DNA of 64,000 nucleotides from the NCBI GenBank assembly GCA_963775275.1, contig CAVZII010000005.1, positions 3,906,001-3,970,000 on the forward strand. The letters are read 5' to 3'. Shown here in pieces: positions 19,350 through 29,600 of this stretch. The DNA is from JANWHQ01 sp963775275. Lineage in GTDB: Bacteria; Pseudomonadota; Alphaproteobacteria; Caulobacterales; Caulobacteraceae. The position numbers and the translations under genes are program-made. Each line of letters starts with the position of its first letter. Within the stretch, counting starts at the first letter, position 1. Below the pieces are notes generated by a model. It had not been told where the DNA came from. It saw only the letters and a list, made by a program, of their open reading frames with translations, and did no database searches.

Positions 19350-19577
19350 TCACTTCGGTATTTCGGTGAGTTTAAACAAAACTAAGACAACCATAGCCGT
19401 CAAGAAGGCAAGACACGTACCATCAACGACCACAAAGAACCAATACGATAAGGGAGAAATTTCACGGTGATATAATATCTGCCCAAAACGTGTCGCTCCA
19501 GACCTCAGGCTCTTGTACACCCTGAAGGAGAACCAACCGATCAAGAGGAATATTCCGGCCCACGCCCACCAAGCCAT
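19350..19577 (-). CDS. Two-helix membrane protein, candidate immunity partner of the RHS tip
   Basis: 75-residue protein with two hydrophobic helices (about 2-20 and 44-69) and a basic connecting loop (RVYKSLRSGATRFGQ). It matches no family I recognise. It begins 52 bp after the RHS gene ends, on the same strand, and its DNA is markedly more AT-rich than the chromosome. In RHS and contact-dependent inhibition loci the gene directly after the toxin tip usually encodes the immunity protein, and small membrane proteins commonly protect against membrane-active toxins. The assignment rests on position, size and topology, not on homology. The ribosome binding site (GGAG, 13 bases upstream) is poorly spaced. 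Confidence 0.55.
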   Translation of the reverse strand: MAWWAWAGIFLLIGWFSFRVYKSLRSGATRFGQILYHREISPLSYWFFVVVDGTCLAFLTAMVVLVLFKLTEIPK

Positions 19578-19629
19578 CAGAAGCGCATGCTCCGATTAGA
19601 CGTGAGGCCCGGGAAGGGAACCATCACCA

Positions 19630-21270
19630 TCAATGGCAGTATCCTGCGGCGGTTGCGGCTGCGCCTCCGATGGCCTGCCCTCCTTTATTCGCCAGCCAAC
19701 CCCCGCCAATGGCTCCGATAACCGCACCAACAGCACCGCCGCCAGCAGGAAACAGTAACTCACCAACAACAAATCCAGCTTCTGCTCCCGCCTCGGCCCC
19801 AGCGATCGCAGCCGCTGCCCCGGCACCATGGATGGCCCCAGATCTTTGCCAACTCATTCCTGGTGAGTGATCGGCGAACGCGGCATAGCCCTCGCTAACC
19901 AACACCAGCCCTACGCCAATGGGGCGGGTGGCCTGACTAAGCGACCTTGCCGCAGCCTGATCGCCCGAATGTCTCAGCGTAGCAGCCGTGCCAGTCATCA
20001 AGTAGGCGTGAGTGTCAGCTACTGCATCAACGGCGTTCGAAAATGCCTGATCGCCTGCGCCGGGACACCCGTGATTGTTCTGTGCCAACTGCGGCGGCGA
20101 CATCGGCAAATCGGGGCCGCTCCAATTGCCGCCGCCCGCCACCGGCGGAACAAACACGACAGGTGCGTCAGGAAATCCAAATATCGGCGCACCGCAGTAA
20201 GGCCAGATGCAGGGCGGCACGGGATTTGGGCACGACGCCGTCACAACGACGTCTCCCGGCATTGGAATCACCGGTGGGTCGCCGTTGCCGCATGCCATCC
20301 CACTAGGGTCGACAAGGTTAATCGGGTCACCGCCGACGTACGCATAGAGGTTCATGCCCTGCGGCGTAACCTAGCGGATCGGTCTGCAGGAACCGCCGAT
20401 GGGGGGAAGGTAGGCCCTGGCTTTGTAGTCGTAGAGGCCCGCCTCGGGCATGCCAGGCCTGGCCGGTGTACTGGTAGCGGCCCTGGTTGGACGCGCCGGG
20501 CTGGCCGTACTCGTCGTAGCTGTTCTTGAACTGCACGCTCCCCGAGGCGTCCACGCCGGCGATGATCGAGCCGCGCTCGTCGTCCAGCAGCCAGGTGCGC
20601 GAGTCCGCGCCCGGAGCCTGGTAGGCGACGATCGGGTCGTCCACGCCGGGCCCGTCGACATAGCGGCGCAGGAGGTTGTTGGAGCCGTCGTACTCGCCCA
20701 CGATCTGGTCGCCGTCGTAGAGCAACCGCGTGGTCGAGCTGGCCGCCGTCTGGAAGAGGCTCCCGGCTGGATCGTAGGAGAGGGCCGTGGCCGGCGAGCC
20801 GGAGACCGAGGTCAGCCGGTTCTGGGCGTCGTAGCCGTAGGTGTGCGCCGCGCCCGAGGCGAGGTGGCCGTTGACGTAGGCATAGGCGTTGGCGCCGACG
20901 CTGTTGTACTGGTTCTGGCCGTCCGCCTGGTGGCTTGGTCGAGGTTGCTCGCCGGCCAGGCGTAGGCGTCGTTGGAGGCCGTGCGGCTGGTGATCTGGCC
21001 CGCCGGATTGTAGGCGAACGCATAGCCCTGGTTGGCGGACGAGCCGGCATAGGCGAGGCCGGTCATCCGAAGGGCGTCGTAGTGCAGGGTGGTCGAGACG
21101 CCATCGCCGCGGCTGATGGCCGTAAGCCGGCCGAGGTCGTCGTAGGCATAACTGGCCAGCACCCCCGCGCCCGAGGTCGCCCCGTTCTCGCGCACGGCGG
21201 TCACTTCGCCCAGCGCATCGTAGTCATAGTTCACGTGGAAACTGTCCGGCCGGGTGAGCCGGCTCGCCCT
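19630..21270 (-). pseudogene. RHS-repeat protein C-terminal portion with toxin-like tip, frameshifted and 5'-truncated
   Basis: Seen from the 5' side: YD repeats (YDYDALGEVTAV, YAYDDLGRLTAI, YNPAGQITSR, TYGYDAQNRLTSV), then the conserved RHS core (QYTGQAW, GLYDYKARAY, FLQTDPLGY, NLYAYVGGDPINLVDPSG), then a unique 220-residue tip. The tip has a DVVVTA segment, a Cys/Pro-rich stretch, and a Gly/Ala-rich hydrophobic end (GAVGAVIGAIGGGWLANKGG) that looks membrane-active. Frame changes occur near 20935, 20448, 20389 and 20355, each repaired by one base; the tip itself (19630-20355) is an intact frame. The usual N-terminal half of an RHS protein is absent: homology stops at about 21270, at the stop codon of the dioxygenase gene. 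A candidate immunity gene follows. Confidence 0.8.
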
Positions 21271-22259
21271 CACCCGCCCGCTGGCGGCGGGTTCGCAAAG
21301 ACGGCCGCCACGCTCGCCAGGAGCACCACGCGCTCGCCAGCGCTGACCTGGCCGCCGCGGTGGATAGCTTCGGGGTCGAACAGGTTCAGCTGGCCGCGGG
21401 GGCCAGTCATCCGCTCGGCGCGGGCGAGCAGGTCCTCGCATTCCGCCGAGCCGGGCAGAAGGTCGCCGCCGAACTCCGCCTTGACCTGCAGCTCGGGCGG
21501 CAGGGAGGCGAAGGCGTGCCGCTTGACCTCGCTGCGGCTGACCAGGGTCGATTTGTCGAAGGCGCGGCGGAAGACGCGGCCATCCCCGCCCTGCTCCCAT
21601 CTGTGGCTGCCTGGAACCGCGCTGAACGGGCCCTGCTCGTCCCCGACGTCGTTCAGGTAGAGCACGGTCTTCAGCACGCACGAGCCGTCCGAATCGATGT
21701 GGAACCCGACCGTCGGCGGGGTCTCGAACCGGGGATCCTGGAAGATGTTCGTGGTCCACCTCTGGCCGGGCCGGTTGACCATCACGGCCATCGGGCCGGT
21801 CCTGGCGGACCCGGCGCCGAAATAGGCCTTCACCGCGTCGAACACGCCCGCCTCGTCCATGAGCCGGGCCACGGCGTCGCGCAGGCCGGCGTCACCGTTC
21901 GGAGGGATCACCTCGCTGCCGAGCTTGAAGGTGATCCCTTCGCCCTGGGCCCGGGCGGCCTCGATCCGCTCGCGCACGGCGTCCACGATCGGCGCGGCGC
22001 GTTCGGCGACGGTCTCGAACGCCGGACCGCCCACCAGGAAGTTCACCGCCGCGTCCGACCAGACCCGGCCCGCGAGGCTCGCCGGATCGGCCCGGTCGGC
22101 CCTCAGACGCGCGGTGCGGCGCGTCTGGTTCGCGGCCGAGCTCTCGACCAGAGGCCGGATGATCGCTTCCGCACGCGCGGCGAGGCGAGGATCCGGCTCG
22201 AACATCCCGCCGTAGGCCGGGTGGCTGGCGTAGTCGATCTGGGGAAGGCTCTGGCTCAT
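21270..22259 (-). CDS. 2-oxoglutarate/Fe(II) dioxygenase-like protein (PhyH-type)
   Basis: 329-residue protein with the facial-triad pattern of non-haem iron 2-oxoglutarate dioxygenases: His187-x-Asp189 in GFHIDSD, distal His300 in EAIHRGG, and Arg310 in GERVVLL placed to bind 2-oxoglutarate. The VLYLNDVG and FSAVPGSHRW segments are typical of the phytanoyl-CoA hydroxylase-like branch. It has no signal peptide. The stop codon lies exactly where recognisable RHS sequence begins, so the last few residues (PPPAGG) may come from the junction. It is on the same strand as the RHS remnant downstream and the metalloprotease cluster upstream. The substrate is unknown. Confidence 0.8.
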   Translation of the reverse strand: MSQSLPQIDYASHPAYGGMFEPDPRLAARAEAIIRPLVESSAANQTRRTARLRADRADPASLAGRVWSDAAVNFLVGGPAFETVAERAAPIVDAVRERIEAARAQGEGITFKLGSEVIPPNGDAGLRDAVARLMDEAGVFDAVKAYFGAGSARTGPMAVMVNRPGQRWTTNIFQDPRFETPPTVGFHIDSDGSCVLKTVLYLNDVGDEQGPFSAVPGSHRWEQGGDGRVFRRAFDKSTLVSRSEVKRHAFASLPPELQVKAEFGGDLLPGSAECEDLLARAERMTGPRGQLNLFDPEAIHRGGQVSAGERVVLLASVAAVFANPPPAGG

Positions 22260-22359
22260 CGGGTCCTGGTCGCTCCCACGACGGGCCGGCGCGCGGGACG
22301 GAGCCGCAACCTAGGCGGCGGCCGGGGACGAGACAACACGGACGCATTCACGCCCACTG

Positions 22360-22413
22360 AAAGCGTGCTCCGGTCCAAGTTCGACGTTTCCCACGGGACC
22401 TGGAGCACGCTTT
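22360..22413. repeat. Intergenic palindrome (long hairpin)
   Basis: Inverted repeat AAAGCGTGCTCC (22360-22371) / GGAGCACGCTTT (22402-22413), extended inward by GGTCC/GGACC past a one-base bulge, with a 19-base loop. It lies between the M48 gene end and the dioxygenase start, both on the minus strand. It could act as a terminator for the M48 operon, but there is no T-run, so a dispersed palindromic repeat is the safer call. Confidence 0.55.
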
Positions 22414-22426
22414 GATGGCCGCCTGC

Positions 22427-24359
22427 CTAGTCGTCCTGCTTGGCGCCAATGGCGCCGGAAAGGCTCTGCCACCAGCTGGCCCGTCGTGAAGCGTCAGAGG
22501 TCTTGGCCATGGCCCCCTCGACGCGAGCACGATCGGCAGGAGGCAGGTCGTCGATTTGCTTCTGCTGTTCGTCGCTCAGCAGCGCATACTGACATTGCTT
22601 GCGCAGGGCGTCGTCCTCGATATCCAGGCAGCGATTGACGGCCGCCACCAGCTCATTGGGCTTTTGGGTCTGGACGTAGATCGTGATCAGGGCGGGCAGG
22701 AACGGGTCGTCGTCCCCAAAGCGGGCTTTGGCCTCCGCGATCACGTCCAATGCCTTGGGATAGGCTTTCATCTTGACGAGCAGCCATACGTGGTCGCGGT
22801 AGCCGTCCAGAACTCTGCACGTAGAAGATATCCGGGGCCGCGGGGGGCGCAGTCGGAGCCAGGGCCGGCGCAGGCGGCGGCGGAGCGGCGGCCCGCCTGC
22901 CCCTGCCCTTGCCCTTGCGGCCACGCGCTTTGGCCACCGGGCGGGGCTTGGGCGGAGTCGGCACGGCCAGAGGCGCCGGAGGATGCTCGGCGATGCCGTA
23001 TTCGCGATCTGCGCCGGCGAGATCACCGACAGCCTCGTAAATCTTGGCCTTGGTGTTGGCGATCAGGGGGGTCGATGAGAAGGGGGTGGCCAGGGCGGGC
23101 TCGAGTGCGGCCTGGGCTTCCATAGCCGCCTGGGGCGACGGATCCTGAAGCTTGGTGATGGCGGCGTCGTGCGCCTCGACCGCCGCCTGGGCGTCCTGAA
23201 ACTCCTTGGAACCGCGGACAGCGTCGAGCCAGGCGGTCCGCTTCTTGGGAAAGTCGGTGTTTGGATAGGCGTCGTCGAGATAGGCGTAGACGCCCTTCTT
23301 CCTCACGTCCGCGGGCCGGTGACTGGTCGAGGCCACGTCCAGGAGCTTGTTGATCATCATCCGACTGAGGTTGTGGCCCATGTCTTCGAACAGCTCCTTG
23401 GCGGCGGAACCGAACGAGAGGCCGTTGCTCAACTTGACCAGCGATTTTGCCCCAACCTTCTTGCTCATGTCGGCGAGTTGCTGGTCGAAGGTGGCGAGGG
23501 AAGCCGCCAGCCGTTTCTCGTCCTGCTGGACCTCGTCCAGAGCGTCGCCCGGACCGGCGTCGGAATAGTGAGCCGCCACGATGAGGTCGACGCCGGAGAT
23601 ATCGGCCTGATCTTCCTGCTTGCGCGAGAGGCGCTGGTTCAGGAGCTCAAGCGCCAGGCCCACGTCCTGGCTGCGCGCCCAGACCTGATCCGAGAAGTCC
23701 TCCGCGCCCTTGTCCTTGACGCGATAGACGGTGAGGCGCTGGCCGCTCGTGTCGATCCGCTGCTGCGACATGTCGGCGGCCGTCTGTAGCCCCAACATGA
23801 CCTGGCTCACGGCCGACTTTGTCCGCCGCTCGTCGGCCTCGCGCGAAAAGTGGGCAAGGGCGATGTGGCTGAACTCGTGGGCAAGGACCCAAGCAACCTC
23901 ATCGTCCGAATGCGCCCGGATCAGCACCCCAAGCGGGACCACGATGACGTCGTCGGGGCGGGCCGAGGGATTGAAGTCCGTCGAGCCCACGATGCGGACG
24001 CTCACTGGCGGCGGCGCGCGCCGAGGCCATGACGCCCGAAGATTCGCGAGCATGGAGTCGAGCGCGCGCTCGGTCTCGGGCATGTGAAGGCCCGTCCCGG
24101 CGAACTGACCGCGGTTCGCTGACTGCTCCGCCAAGGACCGTCCGCCGGACAGCTTGACCGAGAGCTTGGCGTCGGCTGCGGCGAGCTGGGCGTCATCGAC
24201 CTGATTGTCGAGGAAGCGCCCCTTCTTGCCGCTGACGCTGAACTTGCAGACGATCGGAAGGCAGGCGGCGTGCGCCAGGACCGGCGTGACCGCGATCGCG
24301 ACGGCGGCCAGGACCGCCGGCCAGCATCCGCGAATGCGTGAGGCGCCCTGCCCGTCCAC
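22427..24359 (-). pseudogene. Exported M48 family metalloprotease with C-terminal helical extension, frameshifted
   Basis: Zinc metalloprotease, about 640 residues after repair. Seen: signal peptide (about 13-31, ending AHA), an M48 domain with His161-Glu-Phe-Ser-His165 and a second zinc-ligand motif ExxAD at 249-253, a central helical region, a Pro/Ala/Lys-rich linker (VAKARGRKGKGRGRRAA), and a C-terminal helical-repeat region (LDGYRDHVWLLVKMKAYPKA). It is probably periplasmic; BepA of E. coli is a comparable M48 protease with helical repeats. The frame breaks once near 22815, between DIFYVQ and VLDGYRDH, where one base is extra or two are missing. Start GTG at 24359 is three bases after the preceding gene's stop, so the three genes form an operon. 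Confidence 0.78.
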
Positions 24360-24362
24360 GGT

Positions 24363-24728
24363 TCAGCGAGAATCGGGAATGCACTGCACGGAGGCGCTGC
24401 CCATACCGGATCGCACGCCGATGTCGCTAGCGGCTACGTGCCCAGTGGCGGACTGGGCGATCTTGGGCAGGTCGGCGCAGTGGGGCGGCAGCCCATCGAC
24501 CAGGACGTCCGAGTTGCGGAGGTAGACCCGCTGGCCTGCTACTTCGAAGGACACGTAGTCGCCGTTTGAATCGACATGGACGGGAGGTTTGGGCAGCGTC
24601 TTCTTCGGCGTCTTGCGGATCAGGTCGCCGCTGGCGTCATAGAGGCCGATCGGATCGCGCAGATAGTCCTTCAGCACGGGCGGCGTGATGGCCAGTGCTG
24701 CTGCCATCAGAATCTCAATCATCGCCAT
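24363..24728 (-). CDS. Small exported or membrane-anchored protein of unknown function
   Basis: 121 residues, not recognised. An N-terminal hydrophobic stretch (IEILMAAALAITPPVL) could be a short signal or anchor. The rest is soluble-looking, with GDYVSFEVAGQRVYLRNSDVLV resembling a small beta-barrel (SH3-like) strand pattern and a C-terminal Cys. It starts 14 bp inside the end of the CHASE2 gene and stops three bases before the M48 gene, so it is the middle member of a tightly coupled operon. The start at 24728 follows GAGGAGC closely; the ATG at 24722, two codons later, has better spacing and is an alternative. It may be an adaptor or inhibitor of the protease, but that is a guess from position. 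Confidence 0.65.
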   Translation of the reverse strand: MAMIEILMAAALAITPPVLKDYLRDPIGLYDASGDLIRKTPKKTLPKPPVHVDSNGDYVSFEVAGQRVYLRNSDVLVDGLPPHCADLPKIAQSATGHVAASDIGVRSGMGSASVQCIPDSR

Positions 24729-26386
24729 GCTCCTCGCGATCACCAAGCAAGACCCAACCCACAAACGGAATGGCGGCGATCGAGGGCCGCCAGATCGGCT
24801 CGGTCAGCTCCTTGCCGAGCTCCGCCAAGCCGATCACGCACGCCAGGGTGATCGCCGCGACGTTGAAGCTCTCTGGAAAGACCGCTACGCCACCCGAGAA
24901 GATGAAAGCTAACCAGATCACAACCATAACGAAAGTCAGAAAGAGCGCAGCTCGCCGCGCCCAGCCTAGGCGGGTCAGTTTCCTTGGGCGCCTGTTGCGC
25001 TTCGCGATCCGCGCCGTCGGCCAAGCAAGGACGAAGGTGACGGCGAAGAAGCCGATCACATCGTCGAGTTGCGTCGTGTCCAGCGTCAGGCCCGGGAAGA
25101 CGGGCCGAGGCGCCTTCGGATAGGCCGCTCCGCGCTGGATCAGGTTGTCGAGCGCCATCGCATGATAGAAGAGGCCAGGGACGGCGCCGTACGGCGTCGC
25201 CGGCACCACGTCGTTGGCTCCAGACAGGTTCGCCCCCACCAGTACGATCCGCCCTCCGAGCGCCTGCCTGGCCTCCTCGAGGGATATGCCGGATTGCAGC
25301 AGGCGGTAAGGCATCGCGTCCGTGTAGGTGCAGCTGGCGTGGGCCTTTCGCTCGAGCCCTTCGGTCGCCAGCCCGACAAAGCGGGCGACCGAAGGCCCAA
25401 ACCCGCGCTTCCACGGCTTGCACCGCGGGGACGCATCGTCCTGGAGGTATCGCAGCGTCTGCGAAAAGGGTCGCTCCGACCAAGTTGGGCCGTCGGTCAC
25501 GTCGACACCCCAGACCACGTCGACGTCTCGATCGAACTTCCGCGACCACCCGGAGCCATCGACGGGAGGCGGCGCGCAACCGGCGGTCTGGCAGCGCACC
25601 GCATAGAGGGCCGCTGCGGGATAGAGCATGGCGGCGCCGTTCGCCCGCGCGACAAGCCGATAATGCCGGATGTCGAGCTCGACCGGCAACGTCGCGGCAA
25701 CCGTGTCCAGAGCCGCAAGACCGATCCTGGATGACGCCGGACCGGCCCAACGCTTGGTGAAGGGCGGATTACTGTCGGCGAAGAACACGGGGGTTCCGCC
25801 CGCCCGCTCGATGCAGCGGATCTTGGCGAGCGTGTCACGCCGGCAGGAGCCGTTGTCCTTCCACCTTTCGTAGGCCGTGAGCTCGGCTGCCTTGGCGAGG
25901 AGGCAGGAGAAGGGCGAGTGGATACGCTTGCGGTCTGCGAGCTCGCAGGCCGGCCTCTCGTCCTCAGCCCATTTGATCAGCTGGCCCACGCTGCGGTCCT
26001 GCGGAGCGGCCGCGCCGAGTAGCAGGTCGACGAACAGGGCCTTGGGCGCCGCGCTCGGCCCCGGCGCCTTGACGATGTCGTCGATCATCTGGGCTATGGC
26101 CAGCGAGTTCCAGGCCTTTGTGGCCTGCGAGCGCGTTGCGGGAGGCGTCGTCAATGAGCACGACCGTGATCTCGTCCCGGGCTTGGCGCTGACGGCTGCC
26201 TGGCGGCGGCGCGTAGTAGGGCGCGTAGAGCTGCTGCCAGTTCTCGTGGCTGCGCGCCTCGGTCCAGTCGCGGATTCCGAAGGGATTGAGCACAGCGATC
26301 AACACGGCGATCGCCGTACGAACGACAGCCGCGCGCAGCGCGTGCGCGGCCTCAGCCGACGGTTTGCTCCACCGGAACCACTTCAC
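24715..26386 (-). pseudogene. CHASE2-domain membrane protein without output domain, frameshifted
   Basis: About 555 residues after repair. Seen: one N-terminal transmembrane helix (about 20-36), a large periplasmic CHASE2 sensor that begins at ITVVLIDDAS and ends with the characteristic GGRIVLVGANLSGANDVV ... GLFYHAMALDNLI block, then three C-terminal helices (about the last 150 residues) and a short cytoplasmic tail. CHASE2 normally feeds kinase, cyclase or diguanylate cyclase domains; none is present. The frame changes once between about 26105 and 26155, between DDASRN and AWNSLAIAQM, consistent with one inserted base (or two lost). It is the first gene of an operon with a small exported protein and an M48 protease. 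The ligand is unknown. Confidence 0.8.
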
Positions 26387-26621
26387 CGGACCCCCCGAAG
26401 ACGTCCGACACCCATCCTGTTGGGGCGACCATTGCTATCTTAAAGGATGGTCTCCTCCTAAACTACCAGAGATCAATGTCAGGGCCTGTCCATGCCGACT
26501 GACCCCGCCAGGCGTCGCGCGCGCCCGATAATCAGTCACCCGGAGGGCAAACGTCTCCCTCTCTGGTGTCTTGCCCCGCGGCGGCCTCCGGAATGCCTCT
26601 CGCACAGGCCTGACCGGTTGC

Positions 26622-29600
26622 CTACGCGGCTTGCGCCAACGCCATGCGGGCGAGCTCGCCGAGGATCTTCTCGGAGGCCGAGAGGCGCTGGTCGGGCGTG
26701 GCCCAGTCGCCCCTGACCACGACCTTCTGGTCGGGGCGGAGCTTCCAGACCTCGCCGTGGCGCTGGATGTGGCCGACCAGGGCGGCGGGGTTGTCGAAGC
26801 GGTCGTCGCGGAAGGCGATCACCGCGCCCTTTGGGCCCACGTCGATCTTGGAGACATTGGCCTGGCGGCAAAGCCCCTTGATGGCGACCACCTTCAGGAG
26901 CTGGCCGGCCTCCGGCGGCAGGGGGCCGAAGCGGTCGATCAGCTCGGCGGCCAGGGCCTCGCGGTCCTCGGGCTTCTCGGCGTCGGACAGGCGCCGGTAG
27001 AGCGCCAGGCGCACGTTGAGATCGGGCACATAGGCGTCGGGGATCAGCACGGCCGCGCCGGTGTTGATCTGGGGCGACCAGCCGCGCGCGTCGGCGATCT
27101 CGGAAAGCCCCCCGGCCTTGAGCTCGGCCACGGCGTCCTCGAGCATCTGCTGATAGAGCTCGACGCCGACTTCGCGGATGTGGCCGGACTGCTCCTCGCC
27201 CAGGAGATTGCCCCCGCCCCTGATGTCGAGGTCGTGGGAGGCGAGCTGGAAGCCGGCGCCCAGGGAGTCCAGCGCCTGCATCACCTTCAGCCGCTTCTCG
27301 GCCGACAACGTCAGGGGCCTGTCCGCCGGCGTGGTCAGATAGGCGTAGGCGCGGGCCTTGGAGCGGCCGACACGGCCCCTCAGCTGGTAGAGCTGGGCCA
27401 GGCCGAACATGTCGGCCCGGTGCACGACCAGGGTGTTGGCCGTGGGGATGTCGAGGCCGGATTCCACGATCGAGGTCGACAGCAGGACGTCGAACTCGCC
27501 GTCGTAGAAGGCGCCCATCACCTTCTCGAGCTGGGTCGGCGACATCTGGCCGTGGCCGACGGCGATCTTCACCTCGGGCACCTGCTCGCGCAGGAACCGC
27601 TCCAGATCCGGCAGGTCGGCGATGCGCGGCGCGACGAAATAGGCCTGGCCGCCGCGGTACTTCTCGCGCAGCAGCGCCTCGCGGATGACGACCGGATCGT
27701 AGGGCGAGACGTAGGTGCGCACCGCCAGGCGATCGACCGGCGGGGTGGCGATGATCGACATCTCGCGGATGCCCGAAAGCGCCATCTGCAGGGTGCGCGG
27801 GATCGGCGTCGCGGAGAGGGTCAGGACGTGCACGTCCGCGCGCAGGGCCTTGAGCTTCTCCTTGTGCTTGACGCCGAAGTGCTGCTCCTCGTCGACGACC
27901 ACCAGCCCGAGCGACTTGAACTTCACCTGTTCGGACAGGATTGCGTGAGTGCCCACCACGATCTCCACCTCGCCGCGGGCGAGCGCGGCGCGGGTCTCCT
28001 CCGCCTCCTTGGCGCCGACCATTCGCGATAGCTGGCGCACCTTGACCGGCCATCCTGCGAACCGCTCGGTGAAGGTTTTGAAATGCTGGCGCGAGAGCAG
28101 CGTGGTCGGGCAGACGACCGCCACCTGGTTGCCGCTCATGGCCACGATGAAGGCGGCCCGGAGCGCCACCTCGGTCTTGCCGAAGCCCACGTCGCCACAG
28201 ATAAGCCGGTCCATGGGCCTGCCGGCGCCGAGGTCGGTCAGGACGTCGGCGACGGCGTTCAGCTGGTCTTCGGTCTCCTCATAGGGGAAGCGGGCGCAGA
28301 ACTCGTCGAAGACGCCGTGGGGCGGGTCGAGCTCGGACACGGCCTTGGTCTGGCGCTGGGCGGCGATGCGGATCAGGCCCTCGGCCATCTCGCGCAGCCG
28401 CTCCTTGGCGCGGGCCTTGCGCGCCTGCCAGGCGGCCCCGCCGAGGCGGTCGAGCTGGACGCCGTCGGTCTCCGCGCCATAGCGGGTCAGAAGGTCGATG
28501 TTCTCGACCGGCAGGTAGAGCTTGGACTCGGCCGCATAGTGCAGCTCCAGGCAGTCGTGCGGCGCGCCCTGGACCTCGAGCGTGGTCAGGCCGGCGTAGC
28601 GGCCGATGCCGTGGTCGATGTGGACGACGAGGTCGCCCGGGGTGAGCGCCGTGGCCTCGGCCAGGAAGTTCTGGGCCCGGCGGCGTCGGCGCGGACGGGC
28701 GAGGCGGTCGCCCAGGATATCGGTCTCGGAGATGACCGCGAGGCTGTCGGTCTCGAAGCCGGCCTCGAGCGGCAGCACCACCCGTTGGGGGACCCTGGGA
28801 TCGGCCGCGCGGGCCGCGTCCCAATAGGGCGCGAGGCGGACGTTCGCGAGGCCGTGGTCGGCCAGCATGGCGGCGAGCCGCTCGGAGGAGCCCTCGGACC
28901 AGGAGGCGAAGAGGACGCGCTTGCCCGCCTTGGCGAGCTCGGACGCGTGCCGCCCGGCCTCCTCGAACAGGTGGATGGAGTCCTTGGCGCGCTCGACGGT
29001 GAAGCTGCGCCCGGCCCGGGCGCCGAGATCGACGCTCGCCTCCCCTTCCCTCTGGAACGGCGTGAACCAGCGCGTGGGGTGGCCGGCGGTCCGCTCGGCC
29101 CACTCCTCGGCGGTCAGGTGCAGGGCCTCGGGCGGCAGGGCCTTGTAGCCGGACCGGACCTTGGCGCTCTCCACCCGCGCCTCGTAGGCGTCCTGCACGA
29201 GCGCGAGGCGCTCGTGCATGGCCTCGCCCGCCAGGTGGTCGAAGGCGATCAAAGCGTCCGGCCCGACGTAGTCGAAGACAGTGTCCAGCCGCTCGTAGAA
29301 CAACGGCAGCCAGTGCTCGACCCCCGCGCGGCGCTGGCCCTCGCTGACCGAGGCGTAGAGGGCGTCCTCGCCCGGCGCGCCGAACTCGGCGACATAGCCC
29401 TTGCGGAAGCGCGAGATCGCCGCCGCATCGAGCAGCACCTCGCTGACCGGCAGAAGGTCGACCGCATGCAGCTGGCGCGTGGAGCGCTGGGTCTCCGGAT
29501 CGAACGCGCGGATGGACTCCAGCGCATCGCCGAAGAGGTCGAGGCGAACGGGCTCGTCGGCGGCGGGCGCGAAGACGTCGATCACACCGCCGCGGATGGC

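Noticed and set aside
19596..19829. 77-codon minus-strand frame inside the RHS tip
   Set aside because: It overlaps the intact tip frame, is not hydrophobic or conserved in pattern, and has no ribosome binding site.
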